Shown here: positions 54,330-62,116 of the stretch, piece by piece
Layout of the letters: each line of letters starts with the position of its first letter
Numbering within the stretch: the first letter of the stretch is position 1
Assembly: GCF_900156545.1 (NCBI RefSeq)
Contig: NZ_FTNW01000004.1
Span: 468,051 to 532,050, forward strand
Length of the DNA: 64,000 bases
Direction: 5' to 3'
Source of the DNA: Aquipseudomonas alcaligenes
GTDB taxonomy: Bacteria; Pseudomonadota; Gammaproteobacteria; Pseudomonadales; Pseudomonadaceae
Program-made: the position numbers and the translations under genes
Notes under the pieces: generated by a model
Seen by the model: the letters and a program-made list of their open reading frames with translations, nothing else
Database searches by the model: none
What the model was told of the DNA's origin: nothing

Positions 54330-54514
54330 CGCGGCATTCTACGGGCCTGCCGGGGGCGCGGCAAAGCACGGGCAGACGGGCTGGGCGCATGAGTGAACAA
54401 ATGTTCGCCATTCATCGCGATACGCTGCTAAAAAGCCATCATCAGGCTTGGGCGGCCGCTCTAGCTCGGGTATGCTCGGGGAAAGTCGGGCATCCCATTA
54501 CAAGAATATCGCCT

Positions 54515-57394
54515 ATGACACAGTCACTTCGGGGGGCCTCCACTGGCACGGTGGGGGAGGAGTCGCGTGCGCTTCATCAGCAGTTCGCCACCGAGATCGC
54601 GGTGGAGCGAACGCGTTTGCTTTATCAGGGTTCCCAGGTTCCCACCCTGTTCATGCTCCTCAGCGGTCTGACCTGCGCGGCGCTGCTCTGGCAGCCGCAG
54701 CCCAGTCTGCTGCTGGCCGGCTGGCTGGTATGGCTGGTGCTGCTGGCGGTGCTGCGGCTGATCCAGATGACGGCGTTCAAGGCGGCGCTGCCGTCGCGCC
54801 AGGCCAACCCGCACTGGCACCGTGTGTTTCTGCTTGGCGCCGGGCTGTCCGGCCTGACCCTGGCCTTCGCCGCCATCTTCCTGGTCCCGGCCGAGCGCTT
54901 CCTGTTGCAGGCGCTGGTCTATGGGCTGATCGCCGCGGCCATCCTCTCCGCCAGCGTGGCCTATGCCATCAGCCGTTCGGCCTTCCTGGTGTTCGCGCTG
55001 CCCTGCCTGCTGCCGACCGTGGCCTACCTGTTGCTCAGCGACAACCCGATCCAGCAGGGCCGGGGCGTGCTGGGGCTGATCCTGCTGCTGAGCCTGTGCG
55101 TGGTCGCCTGGCAGGTCAACCGCCTGATCCAGCGCAGCCTGCTGCGGCGCTTCCAGAACCAGGCACTGATCGAGAGCCTGGAGCACGCTCGCGAGAGCGC
55201 CGAGGGCCTCAATCAGGAGCTGGCGCGCGAGGTCGAGCAGCGCCGCCGTGCCGAGCGCGAGCTGCGCCAGGCCCACGGCGAGCTGGAGATCCGCGTGGCC
55301 CAGCGCACCCTGGAGCTGGATGACGCCAGCCATGCCCTGGGCAAGAGCGAGGAACGCCTGGCCCTGGCGCTGGAGGCCAGCGAGCTGGGCCTGTGGGACT
55401 GGAACCTGGAGACCGACGAGGTTCATCACAGCCACCTGGAGAGCATCTTCGGCATCAGCCAGGAAGAGGTGAAGGGTGTGCTCAGCCACCTCAAGCCGCG
55501 CCTGCACCCGGACGATCTACCCGTGCTGCGCCGCGCCCTGGTCGAGCACCTCAAGGGGCGTACCGACGGCTACTGCGTGGAATACCGTGTACGCCATGCC
55601 GATGGGCGCTGGCGCTGGGTCGAGGACCGTGGCCGCGCGGTGGAACGCAACGCCCAGGGCCAGGTGCTGCGCATGCTTGGCACGCGCCGCGACATCACCG
55701 CGCGCAAGCTGGTGGACGAGCAGCAGCGCCTCGCTGCCACGGTGTTCGAGGCCTGTGGCGAGGGTATCGTCATCCTCGATGCCGACTACCTGATCCTTTC
55801 GGTCAACCAGGCCTTCAGCGACGTCACCGGCTATCGCAAGGACGAAGTGCTCGGGCGCAGCGTGGCCACCCTGATCAGCAGTCGCGAGACGCTCCGCCAG
55901 TACCAGCTCATCCGCGAGCAGCTGGAACTGCATGGCAGCTGGCGCGGTGAGCTGGTGGAAACACGCAAGAATGGCGAGCTTTACCCGCAGTGGCTGCAGC
56001 TCAACGCGGTGCAGGATAGCCGTGGCCAGGTCAGCCACATCGTCGGCTTCTTCTCCGACCTGTCGCAGCGCCGGCAGACCGAGGAGCGCCTGCGTTACCT
56101 GTCGCACTATGACGAACTCACCGGCCTGGCCAACCGCAGCCTGTTCCGCGAACGCCTGCACACGGCCTGCGAGCTGGCCCGGCACAGCGAAACGCAGATG
56201 GCCCTGCTGCACATCGATCTGGACCGCTTCAAGCTGCTCAACGACAGCCTCGGCCATGAAGTGGCCGACCAGCTGCTGCGGCAGATGGCCCGGCGCCTCA
56301 ACCAGAGCGTGCCGGAGGCGCACACGGTGGCGCGTCTGGCTGGCGATGAGTTCGCCATCCTCCTCGACGAATACGGCAGCCTCTCGGCCCTGGCGCGCAC
56401 GGCCAGTCGTCTGCTGGCCAAGCTGCGCACGCCGATGGATGTGGCTGGTCACGAGCTGGTGGTGAGCGCCTCGATCGGTATCAGCCTGCTACCGGACAAT
56501 GCCCGCGAGCTGGCCGTCCTGCTCAGCCAGGCGGATATGGCCAAGCAGCACGCCAAGCACCTGGGCGGCAACACCTTCCAGTTCTATACCGACAACCTGC
56601 AGGCCTGCACCCTGGAGCGTTTGCAGCTGGAGAACCAGCTGCGCAAGGCCATCGAGGAGAGCCAGCTGGAGGTGTTCTACCAGCCCAAGCTGTGCCTGCT
56701 CGACGACAGCCTCAATGCCGCCGAGGCGCTGGTGCGCTGGCGCCACCCGGAGCTGGGCCTGGTGCCGCCCAGCGACTTCATTCCGCTGGCCGAGGAAACC
56801 GGGCTGATCGGCCCGATCGGCGAATTCGTCCTGCGCCAGGCCTGCCGCCAGGCCCGCGAGTGGCAACGCCAGGGGCTGGCCGACCTGCGGGTGTCGGTCA
56901 ACCTGTCGGTACACCAGCTGCGCCAGGGCAACCTGGTCGGCCTGGTGCGCCAGGTGCTCGATGAGAGCGACCTGCCGTCACGCCTGCTGGAACTGGAACT
57001 GACCGAGAGCCACCTGCTGGACAACGTGGAGAACGTCATCACCACCTTCCAGCAGCTGCGCGATCTGGGGGTGAAGCTGGCGATCGACGACTTCGGTACC
57101 GGCTACTCCTCGCTCAGCTATCTCAAGCGCTTCCCTGTGGACTACGTGAAGATCGACCAGACCTTCGTCCGCGACCTGGCTGCCGGCGGCGAGGACGCGG
57201 CGATCACCCGCGCCATCATCGCCATGGCCCACGGCCTGGAGCTGAAGGTGGTGGCCGAGGGCGTCGAGACCCAGGCGCAGATGGATTTCCTCAAGCTGCA
57301 GCGCTGCGACGAGATCCAGGGCTACCTGGTCAGCCCACCGGTGCCGGCCGAGCAGTTCGCCGAGCTGCTACGGGCGCAGGCGGAGATGTGCTGA
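54515..57394 (+). CDS. Membrane PAS-PAS-GGDEF-EAL cyclic-di-GMP protein
   Basis: 959 aa from ATG 54515; the frame is open 126 nt upstream without good start signals. Five to six membrane helices (about 40-200), coiled coil (210-275), PAS1 (about 280-395), PAS2 (about 405-520), GGDEF (525-690) with AGDEF at about 608, and EAL (700-955) with [21 protein letters not shown] and KIDQTF. The EAL residues look complete, so phosphodiesterase activity is expected; AGDEF can be active or regulatory. It converges with the TRIC gene, stop to stop with no gap. Confidence 0.93.
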   Translation: MTQSLRGASTGTVGEESRALHQQFATEIAVERTRLLYQGSQVPTLFMLLSGLTCAALLWQPQPSLLLAGWLVWLVLLAVLRLIQMTAFKAALPSRQANPHWHRVFLLGAGLSGLTLAFAAIFLVPAERFLLQALVYGLIAAAILSASVAYAISRSAFLVFALPCLLPTVAYLLLSDNPIQQGRGVLGLILLLSLCVVAWQVNRLIQRSLLRRFQNQALIESLEHARESAEGLNQELAREVEQRRRAERELRQAHGELEIRVAQRTLELDDASHALGKSEERLALALEASELGLWDWNLETDEVHHSHLESIFGISQEEVKGVLSHLKPRLHPDDLPVLRRALVEHLKGRTDGYCVEYRVRHADGRWRWVEDRGRAVERNAQGQVLRMLGTRRDITARKLVDEQQRLAATVFEACGEGIVILDADYLILSVNQAFSDVTGYRKDEVLGRSVATLISSRETLRQYQLIREQLELHGSWRGELVETRKNGELYPQWLQLNAVQDSRGQVSHIVGFFSDLSQRRQTEERLRYLSHYDELTGLANRSLFRERLHTACELARHSETQMALLHIDLDRFKLLNDSLGHEVADQLLRQMARRLNQSVPEAHTVARLAGDEFAILLDEYGSLSALARTASRLLAKLRTPMDVAGHELVVSASIGISLLPDNARELAVLLSQADMAKQHAKHLGGNTFQFYTDNLQACTLERLQLENQLRKAIEESQLEVFYQPKLCLLDDSLNAAEALVRWRHPELGLVPPSDFIPLAEETGLIGPIGEFVLRQACRQAREWQRQGLADLRVSVNLSVHQLRQGNLVGLVRQVLDESDLPSRLLELELTESHLLDNVENVITTFQQLRDLGVKLAIDDFGTGYSSLSYLKRFPVDYVKIDQTFVRDLAAGGEDAAITRAIIAMAHGLELKVVAEGVETQAQMDFLKLQRCDEIQGYLVSPPVPAEQFAELLRAQAEMC

Positions 57395-58015
57395 TCAGCC
57401 GTTCCAGCGCCCCGGCGCATAGGAGAACACCGGCAGTGACCAGTGCCAGCGGATCGCCGCCAGGCGCAGGGCCAGCCCGGCGGTGAACGAGGCGAGCAGG
57501 TTGAGGTCCTCGTCGACGCCCAGGTGGCGCAGGCTCAGGTAGAGCAGGGCCACCAGCAGCGACACGCTGGCGTACAGCTCGTGGCGCAGTACCTGGGGCA
57601 GGCGGTTGCACAGGATGTCGCGCAGGATGCCGCCGAAGATGCCGGTGATCACACCGGCCATCACCACCACCGGCAGCGGATAACCCAGTTTCAGGGCGAC
57701 GTCACAGCCGATCACGGTAAAGGCGATCAGGCCCATGGCATCGAGCAGCAGGAACAGCTGGCGCAGGTGGTGCATGAAGCGCGCGATCAGCATGGTGAAC
57801 AGGCCGGCGCCGATGGTCAGGTAGATGTAGCCGGGGTGCTGGGTCCAGCCCACCGGGAAGTTGCCCAGCAGGATGTCGCGCACGGTGCCGCCGCCGAGGG
57901 CGGTGATGAAGGCGATGAGGGCGACGCCGAACAGGTCCATGTTGCGTTTGCCGGCGGCCAGCGCCCCGGACATGGCTTCGGCGGTGATGGCGATCAGATA
58001 GACGTAGAGCAGCAC
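57395..58015 (-). CDS. UPF0126/TRIC-family glycine transporter
   Basis: 206 aa, about seven membrane helices in two homologous halves, each with a GGGTVRDILLG / GGILRDILCN motif. Translation starts at GTG 58015 with AGGAA 6 nt upstream. A tandem glycine riboswitch lies directly upstream, a combination known in other bacteria, and supports glycine as ligand or substrate. The protein may export or import glycine across the inner membrane. Confidence 0.92.
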   Translation of the reverse strand: MLLYVYLIAITAEAMSGALAAGKRNMDLFGVALIAFITALGGGTVRDILLGNFPVGWTQHPGYIYLTIGAGLFTMLIARFMHHLRQLFLLLDAMGLIAFTVIGCDVALKLGYPLPVVVMAGVITGIFGGILRDILCNRLPQVLRHELYASVSLLVALLYLSLRHLGVDEDLNLLASFTAGLALRLAAIRWHWSLPVFSYAPGRWNG

Positions 58016-58039
58016 ACAGAATTCCTGCGTCAGGTGCCT

Positions 58040-58225
58040 CTCCCCCTGTCCCCTGTACCTGAGAGTTTGCGCGGCGTGGCCGCTTGCCCCTTCGGTGGGT
58101 CGCTCTGGGCGACCGCTCTCCAGACGGCTATATCGGAATCCCGCAGTGCTGGGCCTGAGCGATCATGGGAGTTTGCGCCTTCGGCGGAGGCGCACAGGGC
58201 GCCTCGCTCTCCTGCGAGGGCGCGC
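58040..58225 (-). ncRNA. Tandem glycine riboswitch
   Basis: Minus strand. Aptamer 1 is about 58222-58142 (GGAGAGCGAGG, GCCGAAGGCGCAAAC, GCTCAGGC). Aptamer 2 is about 58126-58043 (GGAGAGCGG, ACCGAAGGGGCAAGC, AAACTCTCAGG, GGGGACAGG). Both show the GGAGAG start, the CCGAAGG core and the CUCAGG 3' element. Position, 25 nt before the ribosome binding site of the TRIC gene, shows which gene it controls; direction of control cannot be read from sequence with certainty. Confidence 0.9.
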
Positions 58226-58245
58226 AGTATAGGGGCGTACCCGGC

Positions 58246-59562
58246 TCAGGCCAACTGGCGCAGCAGCAGGGCATGCTCCAGGGCGACCTCCGCCGGCAAC
58301 GGCAGGTAGACGATATGACCATCGCCCGGTGCCAGCTCGGTGCGCTCGCCGCTGGCCTTCTCCAGTGCCGACAGGCTGAACTGCAGGTTGCCGCGCGGGG
58401 TCATCAGCTCCAGCTGGTCGCCGACGGCGAAGCGGTTCTTCACCCGCACCTCGGCCAGCTCGCCACGGCGCATGCCGGTGAATTCGCCGACGAACTGCTG
58501 GCGTTCGGACAGCGAATTGCCGCGTTCGTAGTTCTGGTATTCGTCGTGCACATGGCGGCGCAGGAAGCCCTCGGTGTAGCCGCGGTTGGCCAGCGACTCC
58601 AGGTCGTCCATCAGGCGCAGGTCGAACGGCCGGCCGGCCACGGCATCGTCGATGGCGCGGCGATACACCTGGGCGGTGCGCGCCACGTAGAAGTGGCTCT
58701 TGGTGCGGCCCTCTATCTTCAGCGAGTGCACGCCCATGCGCGTCAGTCGCTCGACGTGCTGCAGGGCGCGCAGGTCCTTGGAGTTCATGATGTAGGTGCC
58801 GTGCTCGTCCTCGAAGGCCTCCATCAGCTCGCCGGGGCGGCTCTCGTCTTCCAGCAGGAACAGGCGCTCGGTCGCGGCGCCTTCGCCGAGGGTCGGTTGG
58901 CAGCCGCGCACGATGCCGCCCAGCTCGTTCTCATGGCCCTCATGGGCCTGGTATTTCCAGCGGCAGGCGTTGGTGCAGGTGCCCTGGTTGGGGTCGCGCT
59001 TGTTGATGTAGCCGGACAGCAGGCAACGCCCGGAATAGGCCATGCACAGCGCGCCGTGGACGAACACTTCCAGTTCCATGTCCGGCACCTGCTGGCGGAT
59101 CTCCTCGATCTCCTCCAGCGCCAGCTCGCGCGACAGGATCACCCGTGTCAGCCCCTGGCGGCGCCAGAACTCGACGCTGGCCCAGTTCACCGCATTGGCC
59201 TGCACCGACAGGTGCACCGGCATCTGCGGGAAGTGCTCGCGCACCAGCATGATCAGGCCCGGATCGGACATGATCAGCGCATCCGGCCCCATCGCCACCA
59301 CCGGCTCCAGGTCCTTGAGAAAGGTCTTCAGCTTGGCGTTGTGCGGCGCGATATTGACCACCACGTAGAAGCGCTTGCCCTGGGCATGCGCCTCGGCGAT
59401 GCCGATAGCCAGGTTGGCGTGGTCGAACTCGTTGTTGCGCACCCGCAGGCTGTAGCGTGGCTGCCCGGCATAGACGGCATCGGCGCCATAGGCGAAGGCA
59501 TGGCGCATGGCCTTGAGGGTGCCGGCGGGAGAGAGGAGTTCGGGGGCGTGAAGTGGCAACAT
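58246..59562 (-). CDS. trhP: tRNA 5-hydroxyuridine synthesis protein TrhP (peptidase U32 family)
   Basis: 438 aa. Begins MLPLHAPELLSPAGTLKAMRHAFAYGADAVY, a U32 hallmark; the signature EVFVHGALCMAYSGRCLLSGY is about residues 155-175, followed by CTNACRWKY. It is the YegQ-type protein that, with prephenate, takes part in tRNA wobble uridine 5-hydroxylation. The ATG at 59562 gives the family N-terminus; the open frame goes 96 nt further. It lies immediately upstream of the glycine riboswitch on the same strand. Confidence 0.92.
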   Translation of the reverse strand: MLPLHAPELLSPAGTLKAMRHAFAYGADAVYAGQPRYSLRVRNNEFDHANLAIGIAEAHAQGKRFYVVVNIAPHNAKLKTFLKDLEPVVAMGPDALIMSDPGLIMLVREHFPQMPVHLSVQANAVNWASVEFWRRQGLTRVILSRELALEEIEEIRQQVPDMELEVFVHGALCMAYSGRCLLSGYINKRDPNQGTCTNACRWKYQAHEGHENELGGIVRGCQPTLGEGAATERLFLLEDESRPGELMEAFEDEHGTYIMNSKDLRALQHVERLTRMGVHSLKIEGRTKSHFYVARTAQVYRRAIDDAVAGRPFDLRLMDDLESLANRGYTEGFLRRHVHDEYQNYERGNSLSERQQFVGEFTGMRRGELAEVRVKNRFAVGDQLELMTPRGNLQFSLSALEKASGERTELAPGDGHIVYLPLPAEVALEHALLLRQLA

Positions 59563-59668
59563 AAGAGCGAAGTCTTGGCAGAAAAGCGCGAACTCTGCCT
59601 TGCTCGCGCGCTGACTGCATTGATCTGGCTCAGCGATGGTGCTGTCGCCACGTATCAAAGAGCTGCTC

Positions 59669-60808
59669 CTATCCCCCTTTTACGTCAGTCGCGCTGGCCC
59701 AGTACCAGATGGTGGCGCCCCAGGGTGAGTCTTTGAACTCCGGCATGATCTCGCCCTGTGTGAAATGACGTCTGGAGTTTTGCTGGGCAGGGCTGAACCA
59801 GTAGCCGGTTTGGGGGCAGCGTTTGCCTGCCTCGATGCGCGCCGGAGATGTAGGCGCGCTGTCCTCTTGGTCGAAACGGGAATACCAGCGGGCGGTGCTC
59901 TCCATGTCGAAACAGTCACCGTAGGGTGAGTAGCTGTGCAGCTGGTCGGGGTTGGGAATACGCACCGGCCTGGCCACTCTGTTGACCGCTACATAGGCTG
60001 CAGGTAAGCCATCGTCTTTCGCACCTAGTTCTGGATACTCGCCTGCCCGAATGATGAGGCCCTGATCATATGTCTGGACTTCCACATCACCGTATCCGCT
60101 CAGGGCATGGCGGATGGCGTCCTCTCCGCCCAGACGCTCGGTAAAGGTGTTACCTAGAACGGTGAACCAGTTGATGCCCTTGATATGTTCAATCAGCTTA
60201 AGAGTTGAAATATGAGCCATGGAGTCGACTTCCAGTCCGGCATATTTCTGGGCTATTTGGAACTCGGTGGGCATATAACTGTGATAGTCGAATGGTAGGA
60301 CGCTCGATAAGCCACCATAGCCATGCTCGGCCTTGACCTTGTTGCAGAGGTAAACAAGCCATTCTTGATAGCGCTCAAGCCCGCCTGGCTCAGAGAGAAA
60401 AGACCAAGGCATAACGAGCTTGATATAAGAGCGTACTTTGTCGCCGTGAACTTCGAAGGAGTTTAGCGTTGAGATGCTGTAATCAGCTGCCTCTAAGGCA
60501 GTTGAGGCGCTACTCAAAAACCATTCAACCTCTTCATTCGGCCCGGTTGCCAAAATATGGCTGAAGCTTTTATCGAAGTTGCTTGGCGTCAGCTTTTTGT
60601 AGCGCCCTAAATACTGCCCTTTCAGATGCGGACCAAACTCTTTATAAAAGCGCTCGAAGCATTCCGCCACGCTCTGTTTACTTTCTGCTGTATAGCCCTC
60701 CTTGAAGTAAAGAGTGGCTATTAATCCCAGCTTCACTACTGGAGTGCCATTTGGCAGCTCGAATGCTAGGTCGGGGGCGTGCTTGGTAAGCTTTTCCAAT
60801 GCGTTCAT
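59669..60808 (-). CDS. DUF3396-like type VI immunity protein
   Basis: 379 aa, no signal peptide, so cytoplasmic. Recognisable features are LGLIATLYFKEGYTAESKQSVAECFERFY near the start, YGGLSSVLPFDYHSYMPTEFQIAQKY, SMAHISTLKLIEHIKGINWFTVLGNTF and the C-terminal half ending with CPQTGYWFSPAQ. This is the DUF3396/type VI immunity pattern as I recall it. It is AT-richer than its neighbours and 9 nt after the nuclease gene. A cytoplasmic immunity protein fits a DNA-targeting effector. It may bind and block the nuclease. Confidence 0.82.
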   Translation of the reverse strand: MNALEKLTKHAPDLAFELPNGTPVVKLGLIATLYFKEGYTAESKQSVAECFERFYKEFGPHLKGQYLGRYKKLTPSNFDKSFSHILATGPNEEVEWFLSSASTALEAADYSISTLNSFEVHGDKVRSYIKLVMPWSFLSEPGGLERYQEWLVYLCNKVKAEHGYGGLSSVLPFDYHSYMPTEFQIAQKYAGLEVDSMAHISTLKLIEHIKGINWFTVLGNTFTERLGGEDAIRHALSGYGDVEVQTYDQGLIIRAGEYPELGAKDDGLPAAYVAVNRVARPVRIPNPDQLHSYSPYGDCFDMESTARWYSRFDQEDSAPTSPARIEAGKRCPQTGYWFSPAQQNSRRHFTQGEIMPEFKDSPWGATIWYWASATDVKGG

Positions 60809-60817
60809 AGGGTTCTC

Positions 60818-62116
60818 TTAGCCAGAGGCAACGGCTGCAGTCGCGGCGGTACCACCTAGAATGGAGACCAGTACCGCCCAGGAGGTCCTGGCCAGGTGGA
60901 CGATAGCCAGCAGTCCGGCCACGATGGCCGCGGGAATGCTTAGCGCCACCAGAGCTTTGGCAATGAGGATAGTGACCACCACTGTGGCTACCGCCACACC
61001 TATATTGATCAGCACCTGCACCCAGTCGATCTGGCGCAGCATGTCGAGGGTCAGGTCGGTGTAGTGCTGGATTTTCTGCCATATGGCGCGCAGTTGTTCG
61101 TCGGTCCAGCGCACCACCTTGGCGCCGGTCTCGCTGACCCACTCCCAAGCCTTTTGCGATTCCCGGCGTACCCATTTGCCTTTGCTGCCTAGCCAGGTGG
61201 CAGCTTCCTCCAGATGCTGCTGCGCCTCGGCGGAGAGCTGACGGATACCTTCGGCGCCCTGTTCCAGAAGCCCGTCGATGGCCTCCTGTACCTGCTGGGT
61301 CCAGCTCTCCACACGTGCCGGCTTGGGCGTGGGTTGCGGCCCATAGACAGGTACCGGCACTGGTGCTGGGCGGGGTTTGCTGCCAGGAGTCTGTGGTGGT
61401 GGCATCAGTGGAGGTACGACTGGCCAGTGCAGTGGGTTGCTGCTCCCGGTCGGCTGGTTGGCCTCGTTGTACTGGCGTTCACGCTCACGCTCGCCGTCGT
61501 CCCGGCAGTCATTGATTTCCAGCACAGTAAAGCGGCTTGGGCCGCCTGCGATTTGGATATACGCACGCTCCTGACCTGGCCCTAAGTTGTCTCCCGGAAA
61601 TTTGACCTCAACCACCCTTGCCAGATTGTCCGGGTGCATCACTCCTTGATGATCAGCCCCGGCTTGCCCCGGCCAACGTATTGCTCGGTTCTGCACGATG
61701 ATGACATCCGGCCGACGTAGCAGGCCTGGCGTCATGCCGGAGGGGAAGGGAATCAACGTATGGCGACGCATCGGGTCTGGGGCTTGACCTTTACTCCATC
61801 CCGATGTGCTGAGGAAGGGCGTAGGTGGCAGTCTGGTCATGTCGAAGCAGACCTCTGCCTTGTAGTCCCATAGATAATTCCAGCGGTATTCATCAGCTCG
61901 GATAAGGCCGCTCATGACCAGTTGTTTGAGCTCCACCTGGCTAGCGATGCCATTGGGCAATTTCTTGAGCGACAGGCGTGGAAAGCGCACTGCGTAATTG
62001 GCTTTCTCCATCAGATAGGGTTTGTTGCTTGGATTGGGCAGAGGGGCTTCCTTTACTGTGCCCTCTACGCTCGTGGTGGTGCAGCCTTGTGGCGTTTGCG
62101 GTTGCATTGTCGCCAT
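60818..62116 (-). CDS. VRR-NUC-like T6SS nuclease effector with C-terminal membrane helices
   Basis: 432 aa. N-terminal region (1-125) of unknown fold. Residues about 130-205 have the PD-(D/E)xK/VRR-NUC layout: RRPDVII (D137), VVEVKFPGD (E170, K172) and Q182 in GPGQERAYIQIAG. A Pro-rich linker (233-272), a long coiled/helical part (275-350), and two hydrophobic segments at about 366-392 and 395-430 follow. It starts 1 nt after the vgrG stop and precedes an immunity gene, so it is very probably a VgrG-delivered DNA nuclease. The C-terminal membrane helices are unusual and may help translocation. Confidence 0.82.
   Translation of the reverse strand: MATMQPQTPQGCTTTSVEGTVKEAPLPNPSNKPYLMEKANYAVRFPRLSLKKLPNGIASQVELKQLVMSGLIRADEYRWNYLWDYKAEVCFDMTRLPPTPFLSTSGWSKGQAPDPMRRHTLIPFPSGMTPGLLRRPDVIIVQNRAIRWPGQAGADHQGVMHPDNLARVVEVKFPGDNLGPGQERAYIQIAGGPSRFTVLEINDCRDDGERERERQYNEANQPTGSSNPLHWPVVPPLMPPPQTPGSKPRPAPVPVPVYGPQPTPKPARVESWTQQVQEAIDGLLEQGAEGIRQLSAEAQQHLEEAATWLGSKGKWVRRESQKAWEWVSETGAKVVRWTDEQLRAIWQKIQHYTDLTLDMLRQIDWVQVLINIGVAVATVVVTILIAKALVALSIPAAIVAGLLAIVHLARTSWAVLVSILGGTAATAAVASG

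Noticed and set aside
51450..54392. A 980-codon open frame on the plus strand opposite uvrD and the TetR gene
   Set aside because: Its translation is low-complexity (Gln/Ala/Leu/Val/Gly) and mirrors uvrD codon use; long antisense frames are expected in GC-rich DNA. The minus strand encodes an unmistakable UvrD.
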